The translations under genes were made by a program, and so were the position numbers. From positions 186,001 to 250,000 of the forward strand of contig CAVQFB010000005.1 in assembly GCA_963711675.1 (NCBI GenBank): 64,000 nt of DNA, given 5' to 3'. The notes beneath the pieces were generated by a model. That model did not search any database. It saw only the letters and a list, made by a program, of their open reading frames with translations, and had not been told where the DNA came from. The number at the start of each line of letters is the position of its first letter. Position 1 is the first letter of the stretch. The stretch is from CAVQFB01 sp963711675. GTDB lineage: Bacteria > Acidobacteriota > Terriglobia > Terriglobales > Acidobacteriaceae. Positions 43,348-52,221 of this stretch are shown here, piece by piece.

Positions 43348-44804
43348 GACCTAAAGTCGAACTGCTCGACAAGCCGCTGATCGAACGCATCCTCGGAGAA
43401 GCCTTCCAGCTGATCGAGAATCCCGGCGTGCGGATTGCGCCTTACGTTGTCGAGTTGCTCAACGCGGCGGGCGCGCGCGTCGAGGGAGGCGTCGCACACA
43501 TCCCGGAAGTGCTGGTGCGCAAGGCGCTGCAATCGGCGCCACACGAATTCTTTCTCTACGATCGGGATGGAAATCCCGCGGTGCACTACGGCGGGGATGA
43601 CGTCCACTTCGATCCTGGCTCTTCCTGCCTGAATATTCTCGACGCCGAAACGCAACAGGCGCGGCCTGCGCTTTCGTCCGACCTGGTGCGGCTGGTGCAG
43701 GTCGCGGAGATGCTGCCGCAGTTCGCAGCGCAATCCACCGCTGTGGTCTGCAACGACGTTCCCAGTGAGATCGGCGACTGGTATCGCCTGTTACTCGTAC
43801 TCTGGCACTCCGCGAAGCCGGTGGTTACGGGCGCGTTCTCAGCGTCCAGCCTGCACACCTTGCTCGAACTGCTCGTCATCGAGAGCGGCGGCAGCGAGCA
43901 ACTGCGCCAGAAGCCGCGAGCCATTTTCGACGTCTGCCCTTCACCGCCGCTGAACTGGTCGGAGTTTGCGTCGCAAAATATGGTCGACTTGGCGCGTGCG
44001 GGCGTGCCCGCCGAGATTGTCAGTATGCCGCTCGCCGGAGCCACCGCCCCGGTCACGCTTGTGGGTTCGGTTGTGCAACATGCGGCCGAGTGCATCAGCG
44101 GCCTCACGATTCATCAGCTGGCTCAGCCCGGCGCTCCCATTGTTTGGGGAGGCGCTCCCGCCATTTTCGACATGCGCACTGGCAAAACTCCGATGGGTGC
44201 GATCGAGACCGCTATGCTGGACCTTGCCTGTTCGCAGGTAGGAAAATATCTCGGCTTGCCCACGCACGCTTACCTCGTTGCAGGCGACGCCAGCGTCGTC
44301 GACGCTCAGGCAGAAATGGAGAGCGGCATCTCCGCAGTGCTCGGCGCATTGGCCGGCATCAACATGATCTCCGGCGCCGGCATGCTGGATTTCTTGTCCT
44401 GTCACAGCGTGGAAAAGCTGGTCATCGATGCCGAGGCCATCGCATCGGCGCAACGCCTGCTGCAAGGAATCGAAGTTCGTGGTGACTCACTCGCGGTCGG
44501 TATGTTCGCGCAAACTGGCCTGCGTGGGGATTTCCTGAAGTTGAAGGAGACGCGTGCGCTGTTCCGCGCCGAGCAGCACTTCCCTTCCAGCGTGATTGAT
44601 CGCGGTGCGCAAAACATGGGCAGCTCCGCGCCTGACATCCTGACTCGTGCGAGGTCCAGAGTGGACGATTTGCTCAGCACCTACCAACGACCGGCACTTC
44701 CTCCTGACGTGGAGCACGCACTTCTGCATTTTGCCGATCGCGAAGGCCGGAAGGCAGGACTGGAGCGGCTGCCCGGAATAACAGCTCTTGAGGCCGTGCG
44801 CTAG
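43344..44804 (+). CDS. MttB-family trimethylamine/quaternary-amine methyltransferase, non-pyrrolysine
   Basis: 486 residues starting with GTG. The MttB-superfamily fold is seen in IENPGVRIAPYVVELLNAAG, FDPGSSCLNILD, GAPIVWGGAPAIFDMRTGK, GKYLGLPTHAYLVAGDA and ISGAGMLDFLSCHSVEKLV. There is no in-frame amber codon, so it is the non-pyrrolysine branch that demethylates glycine betaine or related quaternary amines (known family members such as MtgB). The corrinoid partner is adjacent; the downstream acceptor methyltransferase and the reactivase are not seen in this window. Confidence 0.9.
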   Translation: MRPKVELLDKPLIERILGEAFQLIENPGVRIAPYVVELLNAAGARVEGGVAHIPEVLVRKALQSAPHEFFLYDRDGNPAVHYGGDDVHFDPGSSCLNILDAETQQARPALSSDLVRLVQVAEMLPQFAAQSTAVVCNDVPSEIGDWYRLLLVLWHSAKPVVTGAFSASSLHTLLELLVIESGGSEQLRQKPRAIFDVCPSPPLNWSEFASQNMVDLARAGVPAEIVSMPLAGATAPVTLVGSVVQHAAECISGLTIHQLAQPGAPIVWGGAPAIFDMRTGKTPMGAIETAMLDLACSQVGKYLGLPTHAYLVAGDASVVDAQAEMESGISAVLGALAGINMISGAGMLDFLSCHSVEKLVIDAEAIASAQRLLQGIEVRGDSLAVGMFAQTGLRGDFLKLKETRALFRAEQHFPSSVIDRGAQNMGSSAPDILTRARSRVDDLLSTYQRPALPPDVEHALLHFADREGRKAGLERLPGITALEAVR

Positions 44805-44834
44805 CGCGCGGCCGGCTACCTAAGGAAAACGGGG

Positions 44835-47264
44835 CTATTCGGTTCTCAGCGCCCGCATGGGATCGACTGTCGCCGCGCGCCACGCCGGGAACATGCAAGC
44901 CACGGCAGCCACCATCGCAAGAAGCAGCGCTGCCGCCAACAGGGTCAACGGATCACGGGGACCACCTCCGCCGGTCCAGGACGCGACAGTGCGGCCCAGA
45001 ACCACACTAAGCGCCAATCCCACGCCGATGCCGATTCCAAGTGTCGCGGTAGTAGAAGTAAGCACCAGCCCCAGGATGCTAGACCGCGGCGCGCCCAGCG
45101 CCATCCGTATTCCTACTTCCTGCGTTCGCTGCGTGACCGCGTAGGAGACCACGCTGAACAACCCCGTCGCGGCCAGCAGCAAGGCCAAGACGGCGAAAAG
45201 CGAAAAGAGCGTAGCCAGGAAACGCTCGCGGCCCCATCCTTGCGTATTGAGCCACCAATTCACTGTGCGATCCTGACTCACGACCATTTCTGCGTTGACC
45301 TGGCTCAGGCTCCGCTTTATCGCTGGAACGACCACTTCCGGGTCGCCTTTTGTACGCACCAGTAAGGATTCGTCCGGCAGTAGCACGAACGTATAGGGCA
45401 GGAAAACTGCGGGCTTGACGGGATGATCGAGTCCGTCGTTTTTCGAGTCCGCCACCACGCCAATGATCTGCAGCCAATCGTCTGGCTTTTCAGCCGTGAT
45501 CAGGTTCGGCTGTTCGACTTTGAGGACTGGACTGCGCACGCTCTGCCCTATGGGATCGTGGTCCTCCAGAAATTCCTTCACGAACGTCTGGTTCACCAGT
45601 GCCACGTGCGCCGCCTGCACGGTTTCGGAATCGTCGAAAATACGGCCCGACAGCAGGGGTATGCGGAGAGTGGCAAATTCCTGGGGACTGGTCAATACAA
45701 GCTCAGATTGAGCATCCCCTAGTGTGGGCTTCCCGTGCACCTCCACTTTTCCCGTAAAGCCTCCAAAGGGCGGGAACCAGCTAGTAGAGATAGAAGCAGA
45801 CACCACTCCCGGCACTTCCGCGACGACCCGCCGGACAGACTCATCCGCGTTCACGCGATCCTGCCAGGTGGGATGAGCTCCTTGCGGAAGCGACACATTC
45901 ATTCCCACAACATGGTCCGGATCGAAACCGAGCGGAGTACGCGTGAGCGCGATGAACGACTTGATCGCCGCTCCCGCTCCCGCCATCATGACGAGAGTGA
46001 GTGCAACCTGTCCTGCGATCAAAAGTCGATGTGTCCGCCGGCTTTGCGCGCCACCCGAGTGCCGCGTGCTGCCGGATTGAATGAGTTCCGCCAGGTCCGG
46101 ACGGGAAAGCTGCCACGCGGGCCAGATGCCGAAAAGAATACCGGTGAGCAGCGACACCGCGGCGGTGAAAACGAGCACCACCGCATTCACATGGATCGTT
46201 GCCTCGTGGGGGAAGGAATAGAGCGGCATCAGGGACGAGATGGCAATCACACCGCGGTACGCCACCAACACACCAAGTGCGGCGCCGGTCACCGAGAGCA
46301 AAATCGCTTCCGTGAGCAACTGCCGGATCAGTCGCGCCTGGCTGGCGCCAATCGACGCCCGCAAGGCCAGTTCATGTTTCCGGGCCGTGCCGCGTGCCAG
46401 CAGGAGAATCGAAACGTTGGCGCATCCGATGGCCAGCAGCGCGACGACCGCTCCGAACAGCAGCGTCAGAATGCCAGCGAAGTGGCCCAGCACTTCCTCG
46501 TTGAGTGTAACGATGGTAACGCGACGGTTCCGCCGAAAGTCGTTGGGGTCTGCCTTGGCAAAGCGATCGACCAGCACCTGGAGTTCCGCGCCAGCCGCCG
46601 TATGGCTTGTGCCTGGCTTCAGCTTGATGAAAGACATCCAGTAGTCGTGCGGGTCGGCGTTGGGAACGGCGGGCAGGTAAACGTCCGAGTCTCCCCAGGT
46701 AAAGCGAGGCTGCGCCACGCCAATGACAGTGTAGGAAGTGTGGTCCAATTGGATGGTCTTTCCCAGCACGTCGCGATTTGCACCGTACTGGCGCTGCCAG
46801 AACAAGTAGCTCAAAACTGCGACCGGAGCGGGATTTCCATTGGGGGCGTCCGCCTCGGTGAACTGCCGGCCAGCGAACACTGGGACGCCCATGTAGGTGA
46901 ACAGATTTGGCGAATAGCGTCCAACCTGCACTGAAACTGGCAGTTGATCGCCCGTCAGCGTCTGACTTTTACCCTGCTGCAGGAACACGTCGTCTATCGA
47001 CGACGCCTGCCGCAAGTCCTGATACTCAGTGCCATTCACAAAGAGCAGAGGGCCACGATCAGTCTTGTCGCGCAGTTCGACGTGGACCATCCGATCTGCG
47101 TCTTTGTACGGGTAAGGGTTGAGCAGGATGCCGTACACGACGCTGAAAATGGCCGTGGTGGCGCCAATTCCCAGCGTGAGGGAGAGCACCGCCGTGAAGG
47201 CGTATCCGGGCGAGGAACGCAACTGCCGGACAGCGTAGCGAAGATCCTGAACGAGGTTCCCCAT
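44835..47264 (-). CDS. MacB-type ABC transporter permease (acidobacterial duplicated orphan permease)
   Basis: 809 residues: two tandem FtsX/MacB permease modules with periplasmic domains and no ATPase. The N-terminus DLRYAVRQLRSSPGYAFTAV and the helix LSLTLGIGATTAIFSVVYGI are typical; the C-terminus ends in LFSLFAVLALLLAATGLFSV and WRAATVDPMRALRTE. Orphan ADOP permeases are very abundant in Acidobacteriota, which supports the taxonomic assignment. Function is uncertain. AAGGTGAG lies 5 nt before the ATG at 47264; a GTG lies 9 nt earlier. Confidence 0.93.
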   Translation of the reverse strand: MGNLVQDLRYAVRQLRSSPGYAFTAVLSLTLGIGATTAIFSVVYGILLNPYPYKDADRMVHVELRDKTDRGPLLFVNGTEYQDLRQASSIDDVFLQQGKSQTLTGDQLPVSVQVGRYSPNLFTYMGVPVFAGRQFTEADAPNGNPAPVAVLSYLFWQRQYGANRDVLGKTIQLDHTSYTVIGVAQPRFTWGDSDVYLPAVPNADPHDYWMSFIKLKPGTSHTAAGAELQVLVDRFAKADPNDFRRNRRVTIVTLNEEVLGHFAGILTLLFGAVVALLAIGCANVSILLLARGTARKHELALRASIGASQARLIRQLLTEAILLSVTGAALGVLVAYRGVIAISSLMPLYSFPHEATIHVNAVVLVFTAAVSLLTGILFGIWPAWQLSRPDLAELIQSGSTRHSGGAQSRRTHRLLIAGQVALTLVMMAGAGAAIKSFIALTRTPLGFDPDHVVGMNVSLPQGAHPTWQDRVNADESVRRVVAEVPGVVSASISTSWFPPFGGFTGKVEVHGKPTLGDAQSELVLTSPQEFATLRIPLLSGRIFDDSETVQAAHVALVNQTFVKEFLEDHDPIGQSVRSPVLKVEQPNLITAEKPDDWLQIIGVVADSKNDGLDHPVKPAVFLPYTFVLLPDESLLVRTKGDPEVVVPAIKRSLSQVNAEMVVSQDRTVNWWLNTQGWGRERFLATLFSLFAVLALLLAATGLFSVVSYAVTQRTQEVGIRMALGAPRSSILGLVLTSTTATLGIGIGVGLALSVVLGRTVASWTGGGGPRDPLTLLAAALLLAMVAAVACMFPAWRAATVDPMRALRTE

Positions 47265-47570
47265 AAGTCTCACCTTATTCCGAGAATAGCCTGTTCTTAA
47301 AGGGCAATCGACGCACCAGACCTGGGTACTAGGAAAGAAAGGACATCGATCATTTCGACGGCCGCGCTGGTGTCCGAAAGCGGCTAACCCTGTTCAGAAT
47401 TGGACGGTGGATTTTGCCGGAAGTGATCTGTCATCAAGTAGTTGCCGGACAGAACAAAACGGAAATCAGTTGTGAGCTTGAAGCGGGGTCGTACCGTTTT
47501 GGGCCGAAAGCGCAAGCCTGCGGTCATTCTCCCAAACCCCAGGTACGACTGCGAGCTCGCGACCGCTAAC
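47265..47570. other. Gap between the ADOP permease and the M48 peptidase
   Basis: About 306 nt upstream of the permease. Frames here are shadows only. I see no promoter, repeat or RNA gene. A PadR-type regulator, common upstream of ADOP genes, is absent. Confidence 0.5.
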
Positions 47571-47599
47571 AAAAAAACCGGCGGGCCAAAGCCCACCGG
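47571..47599 (-). terminator. Rho-independent terminator of the M48 peptidase gene
   Basis: On the minus strand CCGGTGGGC pairs with GCCCGCCGG (one G-U pair) around a TTTG loop, followed by seven T residues (the A-run at 47571-47577). It ends 22 nt after the peptidase stop. Confidence 0.85.
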
Positions 47600-47621
47600 C
47601 TGATCTCCCACGATCACGTTG

Positions 47622-48767
47622 TTAGTTCTGTTGGTCGTCGCGGCGCCGGAGCGTCGGCCGGTCGTCGCCGCTCTTATCGCTGCTGTCGCTGCCTGAACTT
47701 GTCTTATCCGCGGTGGACGTACGCCGCAGGCTCGGTTTGTTGTTGTCCTTCTGATCGATGATCTTTCGCCGATTCTCCAAAGCCGCCAGCCGCGCCTTGA
47801 CGTCGTCAAATTCCGAAGTCGTCACGACATACTGTGTGCGCGCCGGCAGAATCTTGGCGATCTCTTCCTGCGATTTCTCGATGCGCTCGGGCGTCTGCGG
47901 GTGCGTGGAGAAGGCCTTTGCCAGCGTGCCGGGCTTCTTCTTCTCCTTGGCCTGAATCTTTTCGAAGAAACTGATGAAGGCGTTGGGGTCGTACCCGGTC
48001 TTGTACATGTACTGCAGGCCCAGGTAATCCGCCTCTGCTTCAAAGCCACGAGAGAAGCTCAGGAAAGTCAGAGGCAGCCCAAAGCCAGCCGCCGAGCGCA
48101 CTGCGTAGCCAATGCCGCCGCCCATGAAGATCAGAGGAATCGTGCCGATGTTCGCCCACTGTGAGCGAGTCATCTGCCGCGTAGCGTGCCGTGCGGCTAC
48201 GTGGGCGATCTCGTGAGCCATCACGCCCGCGAGCTCGGCTTCTTCGTCCGCCGCCAGGATCAAACCTGAGTTGACGTAGAAGAAACCACCCGGCAGAGCG
48301 AAGGCGTTCACTTCATCCGAGTCGATAACCTTGATGGTGAACGGGACCTGCGCGTCCGAGTTCCGCACCAGGTTCTGGCCGATGCGGTTCACATATTCCG
48401 AGACCACCGGGTCCTGCACCAGCTTTACGCTGGACTCCACCTGCTGAGCGTACTGCTTGCCCATGCGGATCTCGCCTTCCAGCGAATACCAGTTCCCCAT
48501 ACCGCGCGAGCCCATTTTTCGATTCCCGATGGCGTCTACGTCGCTCTTGCCGCCATCGTGCTTGATCTGGCTATCGTCTTTCTGGGGGATAGCCGGCGGC
48601 GGGTTGCCCTGAGCGTTTGGGTCTGAGGTTGAGCTAGAAGCTGAGCCGCTCTGGCCTGACCCCTGCCCGGAGGCTTGAGGAGTCGAGGTCTGATCCTGTG
48701 CGAACGCGGCCATCGACGCGAACCAGAGCAGCGTTGCCGCCGTGAGAGCTAATGTACGGAACTTCAT
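47622..48767 (-). CDS. M48-family zinc metalloprotease, secreted
   Basis: 381 residues. A signal peptide (MKFRTLALTAATLLWFASMA) precedes a Ser/Gln-rich linker, then a BepA/YfgC-like M48 domain with VMAHEIAHVAARHATRQM (HExxH) and the glutamate ligand in RGFEAEADYLGLQ. A Ser/Asp/Arg-rich tail (TSSGSDSSDKSGDD) follows. BepA-like peptidases control outer-membrane protein quality. No TPR region is evident here. The ATG at 48767 fits the signal peptide; the frame is open to 48788. Confidence 0.9.
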   Translation of the reverse strand: MKFRTLALTAATLLWFASMAAFAQDQTSTPQASGQGSGQSGSASSSTSDPNAQGNPPPAIPQKDDSQIKHDGGKSDVDAIGNRKMGSRGMGNWYSLEGEIRMGKQYAQQVESSVKLVQDPVVSEYVNRIGQNLVRNSDAQVPFTIKVIDSDEVNAFALPGGFFYVNSGLILAADEEAELAGVMAHEIAHVAARHATRQMTRSQWANIGTIPLIFMGGGIGYAVRSAAGFGLPLTFLSFSRGFEAEADYLGLQYMYKTGYDPNAFISFFEKIQAKEKKKPGTLAKAFSTHPQTPERIEKSQEEIAKILPARTQYVVTTSEFDDVKARLAALENRRKIIDQKDNNKPSLRRTSTADKTSSGSDSSDKSGDDRPTLRRRDDQQN

Positions 48768-48949
48768 AAAACACTCCCCCTCTGCCACCGGGATCGTTCT
48801 TCCTTGAATTATACCCTCGGCTGGATACAGTTCCGCCTTGGATCGTCAACTAGTTGGACGCGAAAATTGGCTCCGGGGTTAGCCGGAACTTATATTCCCT
48901 CATCTTCGGCGGAAGTCCGTGTCACACCAGCCAAATGCTTCTGCCTTTG

Positions 48950-49555
48950 CTACTTGCCCACAATCTCGAAGTCGACCCGAACCTCGTTCTTCACCTTGAC
49001 CGACCCTCCCGCCACGCTCACCGGAGTGATCCCGAAGTCCTTTTGCTGCAACTCCGCAGAACCCCGGTAGCGGCCAACCTCGCTTTCAACGTCCACCTTG
49101 ATGGGGCGAGTCTGCCCATGAAGCGTCAAATTACCGTTGACCGCCCACTTCCCCTCCGCCATGCGATGAATGCTGGTGGATCGAAAACGAATCTCGGGAA
49201 AATGATCGCTGTCGAGGACTTTGGGCCCGAGCATGGTTTCCTGAATGGTTCTGCGTTCGCTGTCCGAGGCTTCAACGTCCAGAACTTTCAGAGTGCGCGA
49301 ATCTACCGTGAACTCGACGGAAGGATTGTCTTCGCTGAACGAGCCGCTTTGAATTGTGGCGCGAATTTCGTGATTGTGACCGAAGGCGGAGAACAGCCCA
49401 GTCTTGTACACATGGACTGTGAGAACGGACCGGTCCGTGTCGATCAGTTTCTGAGGTTGCGCCAGTGCAGGTAGAGAAACAAGAAGACACGCAAAGATCG
49501 ACTCAACCGCGAATTTCAGCGCGAACGGCGGGGTTCGATCAGGCATCATGCGCAT
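48950..49555 (-). CDS. YceI-family lipid-binding protein, secreted
   Basis: 201 residues. A signal peptide lies at about 1-32 (FALKFAVESIFACLLVSLPA). The mature part follows the YceI lipocalin-like fold: LTVHVYKTGLFSAFGHNHEI, SVEFTVDSRTLKVLD, SDHFPEIRFRSTSI, LTLHGQTRPIKVDV, DFGITPVSVAGG. Such proteins bind isoprenoid or other lipids in the periplasm. The ATG at 49555 begins MRMMPDR; nearby ATGs at 49549 and 49546 also serve. Confidence 0.85.
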   Translation of the reverse strand: MRMMPDRTPPFALKFAVESIFACLLVSLPALAQPQKLIDTDRSVLTVHVYKTGLFSAFGHNHEIRATIQSGSFSEDNPSVEFTVDSRTLKVLDVEASDSERRTIQETMLGPKVLDSDHFPEIRFRSTSIHRMAEGKWAVNGNLTLHGQTRPIKVDVESEVGRYRGSAELQQKDFGITPVSVAGGSVKVKNEVRVDFEIVGK

Positions 49556-49628
49556 ATGGATGCCGGCCTCGGTAATCAGATGTCACATTTCTGCAAAAAC
49601 CGCAGGCTTGGTCTCGCCGGCCAAGTCC

Positions 49629-51011
49629 TCAGTCGTAATACTCCAGCCCCAGGTGCGTGATCAACTCCTCACCCTTCAGGTGACGGAGAGTGTTCTTGAG
49701 CTTCATGAGTTGTATGAACAGGTCGTGTTCGGGGTACAGACCCGGCGCTGTCATGGGGGATTTGAAGAAGAAGCTCAGCCACTCCTGGATACCAAGGCCC
49801 TTCAGTTCTGTGCTCCGCTGGGCCAGGTCGAGAAACAACACGAGATCCAAGACGATCGGCGCGGCAAGGATAGAATCCCGGCACAGGAAGTCCACCTTGA
49901 TCTGCATGGGATAGCCAAGCCACCCAAAGATATCGATGTTGTCCCAACCCTCTTTGTTATCACCGCGAGGCGGATAATAGTTAATGCGCACCTTATGCGT
50001 GAAACCCTTGTAAAGATCGGGATAGAGCTCCGGCTGCAGGATATGTTCCAGCACCGACAGCTTCGACTCTTCCTTGGTCTTGAAGGATCCGGGATCTTCC
50101 AGCACCTCACCGTCGCGGTTCCCCAGAATATTGGTCGAGAACCAGCCGGCCAGGCCCAGCATGCGCGCCTTAAAACCCGGCGCCAGGATGGTTTTGATCA
50201 AGGTCTGCCCCGTTTTGAAATCTTTGCCGCAGATGGGAGCATTGTTTTTGCGCGATAGTTCGTGCAACGCGGGGATGTCAACCGTCAAGTTCGGTGCGCC
50301 GTTGGCGAATGGCACGCCTTCCATGAGTGAAGCGTAGGCATAGATCATCGAAGGGGCGATGACCTCGTCATTCTGTGTGAGCGCCTTCTCGAATGCCTTC
50401 ACACTCTGGTGCGCACCGGTTGGCTCCAGGAATACCTCGGTCGAGCCGCACCAGATCGTGACCAGCCGAGTGGCGCCCGACGACTTCTTGAACTCGCGAA
50501 TATCGTCTCGGAGTTGTTCCGCCAACTCCATCTTGTTCTTGCCCTTTTTCACATTGGGACCGTCTAGCTTCTTGACGTAATTGCTATCAAAAACCGCCTT
50601 GCGGGGTTTGACGGATGACATGAACGGCTTGATCTGGTCCAGCAGCGATTTCTCAAGCACTCCGGCCTTCGAAGCAGCCGAATACATGTCATCTTCGAAC
50701 AGATCCCACCCTGTGAATACGAGGTCGTCGAGCCCAGCCAGTGGGACGAATTCCTTGATCTTGGGTGACCGTCCGTCGGTGCGCTTGCCAAGCCGGATCG
50801 TCGCCATCTGCGTCACAGAGCCAATGGGCTTCGCTATTCCCCTGCGAACGGCTTCGACCCCAGCAACGAATGTTGTGGCCACTGCTCCCATGCCGGGAAT
50901 CATGATGCCAAGCTTGCCCTTGGCGGGCTGAATTTCCAGATTGCCGTGTCGAACGCCGTCCGAGGCCGCAGACTTGCTTTGAGCTTTTGCAGACTTCTGC
51001 CTTGTCGCCAT
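49629..51011 (-). CDS. ino1: Inositol-3-phosphate synthase
   Basis: Converts glucose 6-phosphate to myo-inositol 3-phosphate with NAD. 460 residues. The NAD site is KLGIMIPGMGAVATTFVAGV; later motifs are GWDLFEDDMYSAASKAGVLE, NAPICGKDFKTGQTLIKTIL and LGLAGWFSTNILGNRDGEVL, typical of the family. Myo-inositol would feed lipid or osmolyte synthesis. A basic, Ser/Ala-rich N-terminal tail (KSAKAQSKSAASD) precedes the NAD site. It stands alone. Confidence 0.92.
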   Translation of the reverse strand: MATRQKSAKAQSKSAASDGVRHGNLEIQPAKGKLGIMIPGMGAVATTFVAGVEAVRRGIAKPIGSVTQMATIRLGKRTDGRSPKIKEFVPLAGLDDLVFTGWDLFEDDMYSAASKAGVLEKSLLDQIKPFMSSVKPRKAVFDSNYVKKLDGPNVKKGKNKMELAEQLRDDIREFKKSSGATRLVTIWCGSTEVFLEPTGAHQSVKAFEKALTQNDEVIAPSMIYAYASLMEGVPFANGAPNLTVDIPALHELSRKNNAPICGKDFKTGQTLIKTILAPGFKARMLGLAGWFSTNILGNRDGEVLEDPGSFKTKEESKLSVLEHILQPELYPDLYKGFTHKVRINYYPPRGDNKEGWDNIDIFGWLGYPMQIKVDFLCRDSILAAPIVLDLVLFLDLAQRSTELKGLGIQEWLSFFFKSPMTAPGLYPEHDLFIQLMKLKNTLRHLKGEELITHLGLEYYD

Positions 51012-51174
51012 ATTTTGGGCCAGTTCCTTATGAGTTCATGGAATGTGGGGCAAACCCGGTATGTTCTCGTATTGGGCAGCGTTTTGCAACTTCACGGCGG
51101 TAAACGGACACGATTGACACGCGAGATGCGCATGCCTACAGCGAAGTGCCCACTTCGCGTCCGATCAGCGCAGC

Positions 51175-51306
51175 TCAGTGCGCAGAAGTTGCCAGCAGCA
51201 ACACCATGAGCGCCGCCAAAGCCGCGCTGGCGATCAGGGCAAACAGGCTGTGCATCGGGTGAGGATGGAAGTACGGATCCCGATGGGTTCTGAAAAAGGC
51301 TGCCAT
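51175..51306 (-). CDS. Small single-helix membrane protein
   Basis: 43 residues. A short His-rich N-terminus (FFRTHRDPYFHPHPMHS) precedes one membrane helix (LFALIASAALAALMVLLLAT). GGAGGAGG lies 7 nt before the ATG at 51306, a strong ribosome site that decides the start against the longer frame to 51357. It is divergent from the SDR gene. Function unknown. Confidence 0.55.
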   Translation of the reverse strand: MAAFFRTHRDPYFHPHPMHSLFALIASAALAALMVLLLATSAH

Positions 51307-51368
51307 AACAAATCCTCCTCCGGCGAGAGATAGGACTTTCCTGCTATTTTCCACCATAATTAGACACC

Positions 51369-52211
51369 ATGTCAGAGAAGATTGCAGTGATCACGGGAGC
51401 TTCCAGCGGCATCGGCGTGCTAACGGCGGTCGAACTGGGAAAGGCCGGTTTCCGCGTAGTCGCTTCGATGCGCGACCTGAATCGCCGGGAGCGGCTCGAT
51501 CAGGCCGTAGCCGCTGCTGGCCTGGCGCAAAAAATGGATATCCGCCGCCTGGACATCACGGAATTCGACACGATATCGGGATTTGTAGGTGATGTGGTTC
51601 GCGACTACGGCAGGATCGACGTGCTCGTGAACAACGCCGGCTTTGCTGTGGCAGGTTTTGCCGAGGATATGAAGCTCGACGAGATCCGCCTGCAATTCGA
51701 AACCAACTTCTTCGGGCACGTTGCCGTGACGCAGGCAGTACTGCCGACCATGCGCCAGCAACGGACCGGGCACATCATCATGATCTCGTCGATTAGCGGA
51801 TTGCACGGCGTGTTTTCGATCAGCAGCTATGCCGCCGCCAAGTTCGCACTGGAAGGCTGGAGTGAATCCCTACGGTTGGAAGTCGACGCTCTGGGGATCA
51901 AGGTGGTGCTGGTCGAGCCCGGTTCCTTCCAGACCGATATCTGGACCCGCAATGCTTATCTGGGTCAGAAGACGCAGGATGGGACATCTCCCAATCGCGA
52001 GCGCGCCGCCAAGTTCAAGGACAGGGTACAGAACCTGCGCAAGCGCGATCCCATTGAAGTCGCGCGCGCGATCACAAGGATCGCCCAGGACCAGTCACCG
52101 CGGCTTCGTTATCTGGTCGGACCGGACGCTCACATCCAGCTCTGGCTCAAACGGATGTTGCCCTGGAAGTGGCACGAAAAACTGCTAGCGAAGATGCTGA
52201 AGGTGGATTGA
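51369..52211 (+). CDS. Short-chain dehydrogenase/reductase
   Basis: 280 residues, classical SDR. The cofactor motif is ITGASSGIG (about 8-16), then LVNNAGF, and the catalytic residues Ser (IMISSISG), Tyr and Lys (SSYAAAKFALEG) are present. The C-terminal extension (LRYLVGPDAHIQLWLKRMLP) is common in the subgroup. The substrate is unknown. It is convergent with pncB. Confidence 0.9.
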   Translation: MSEKIAVITGASSGIGVLTAVELGKAGFRVVASMRDLNRRERLDQAVAAAGLAQKMDIRRLDITEFDTISGFVGDVVRDYGRIDVLVNNAGFAVAGFAEDMKLDEIRLQFETNFFGHVAVTQAVLPTMRQQRTGHIIMISSISGLHGVFSISSYAAAKFALEGWSESLRLEVDALGIKVVLVEPGSFQTDIWTRNAYLGQKTQDGTSPNRERAAKFKDRVQNLRKRDPIEVARAITRIAQDQSPRLRYLVGPDAHIQLWLKRMLPWKWHEKLLAKMLKVD

Positions 52212-52221
52212 TGGGGACTAT

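Noticed and set aside
47384..47809. A 141-residue ORF upstream of the M48 stop
   Set aside because: It is a low-complexity shadow frame overlapping the peptidase gene, with no ribosome site or homology signs.
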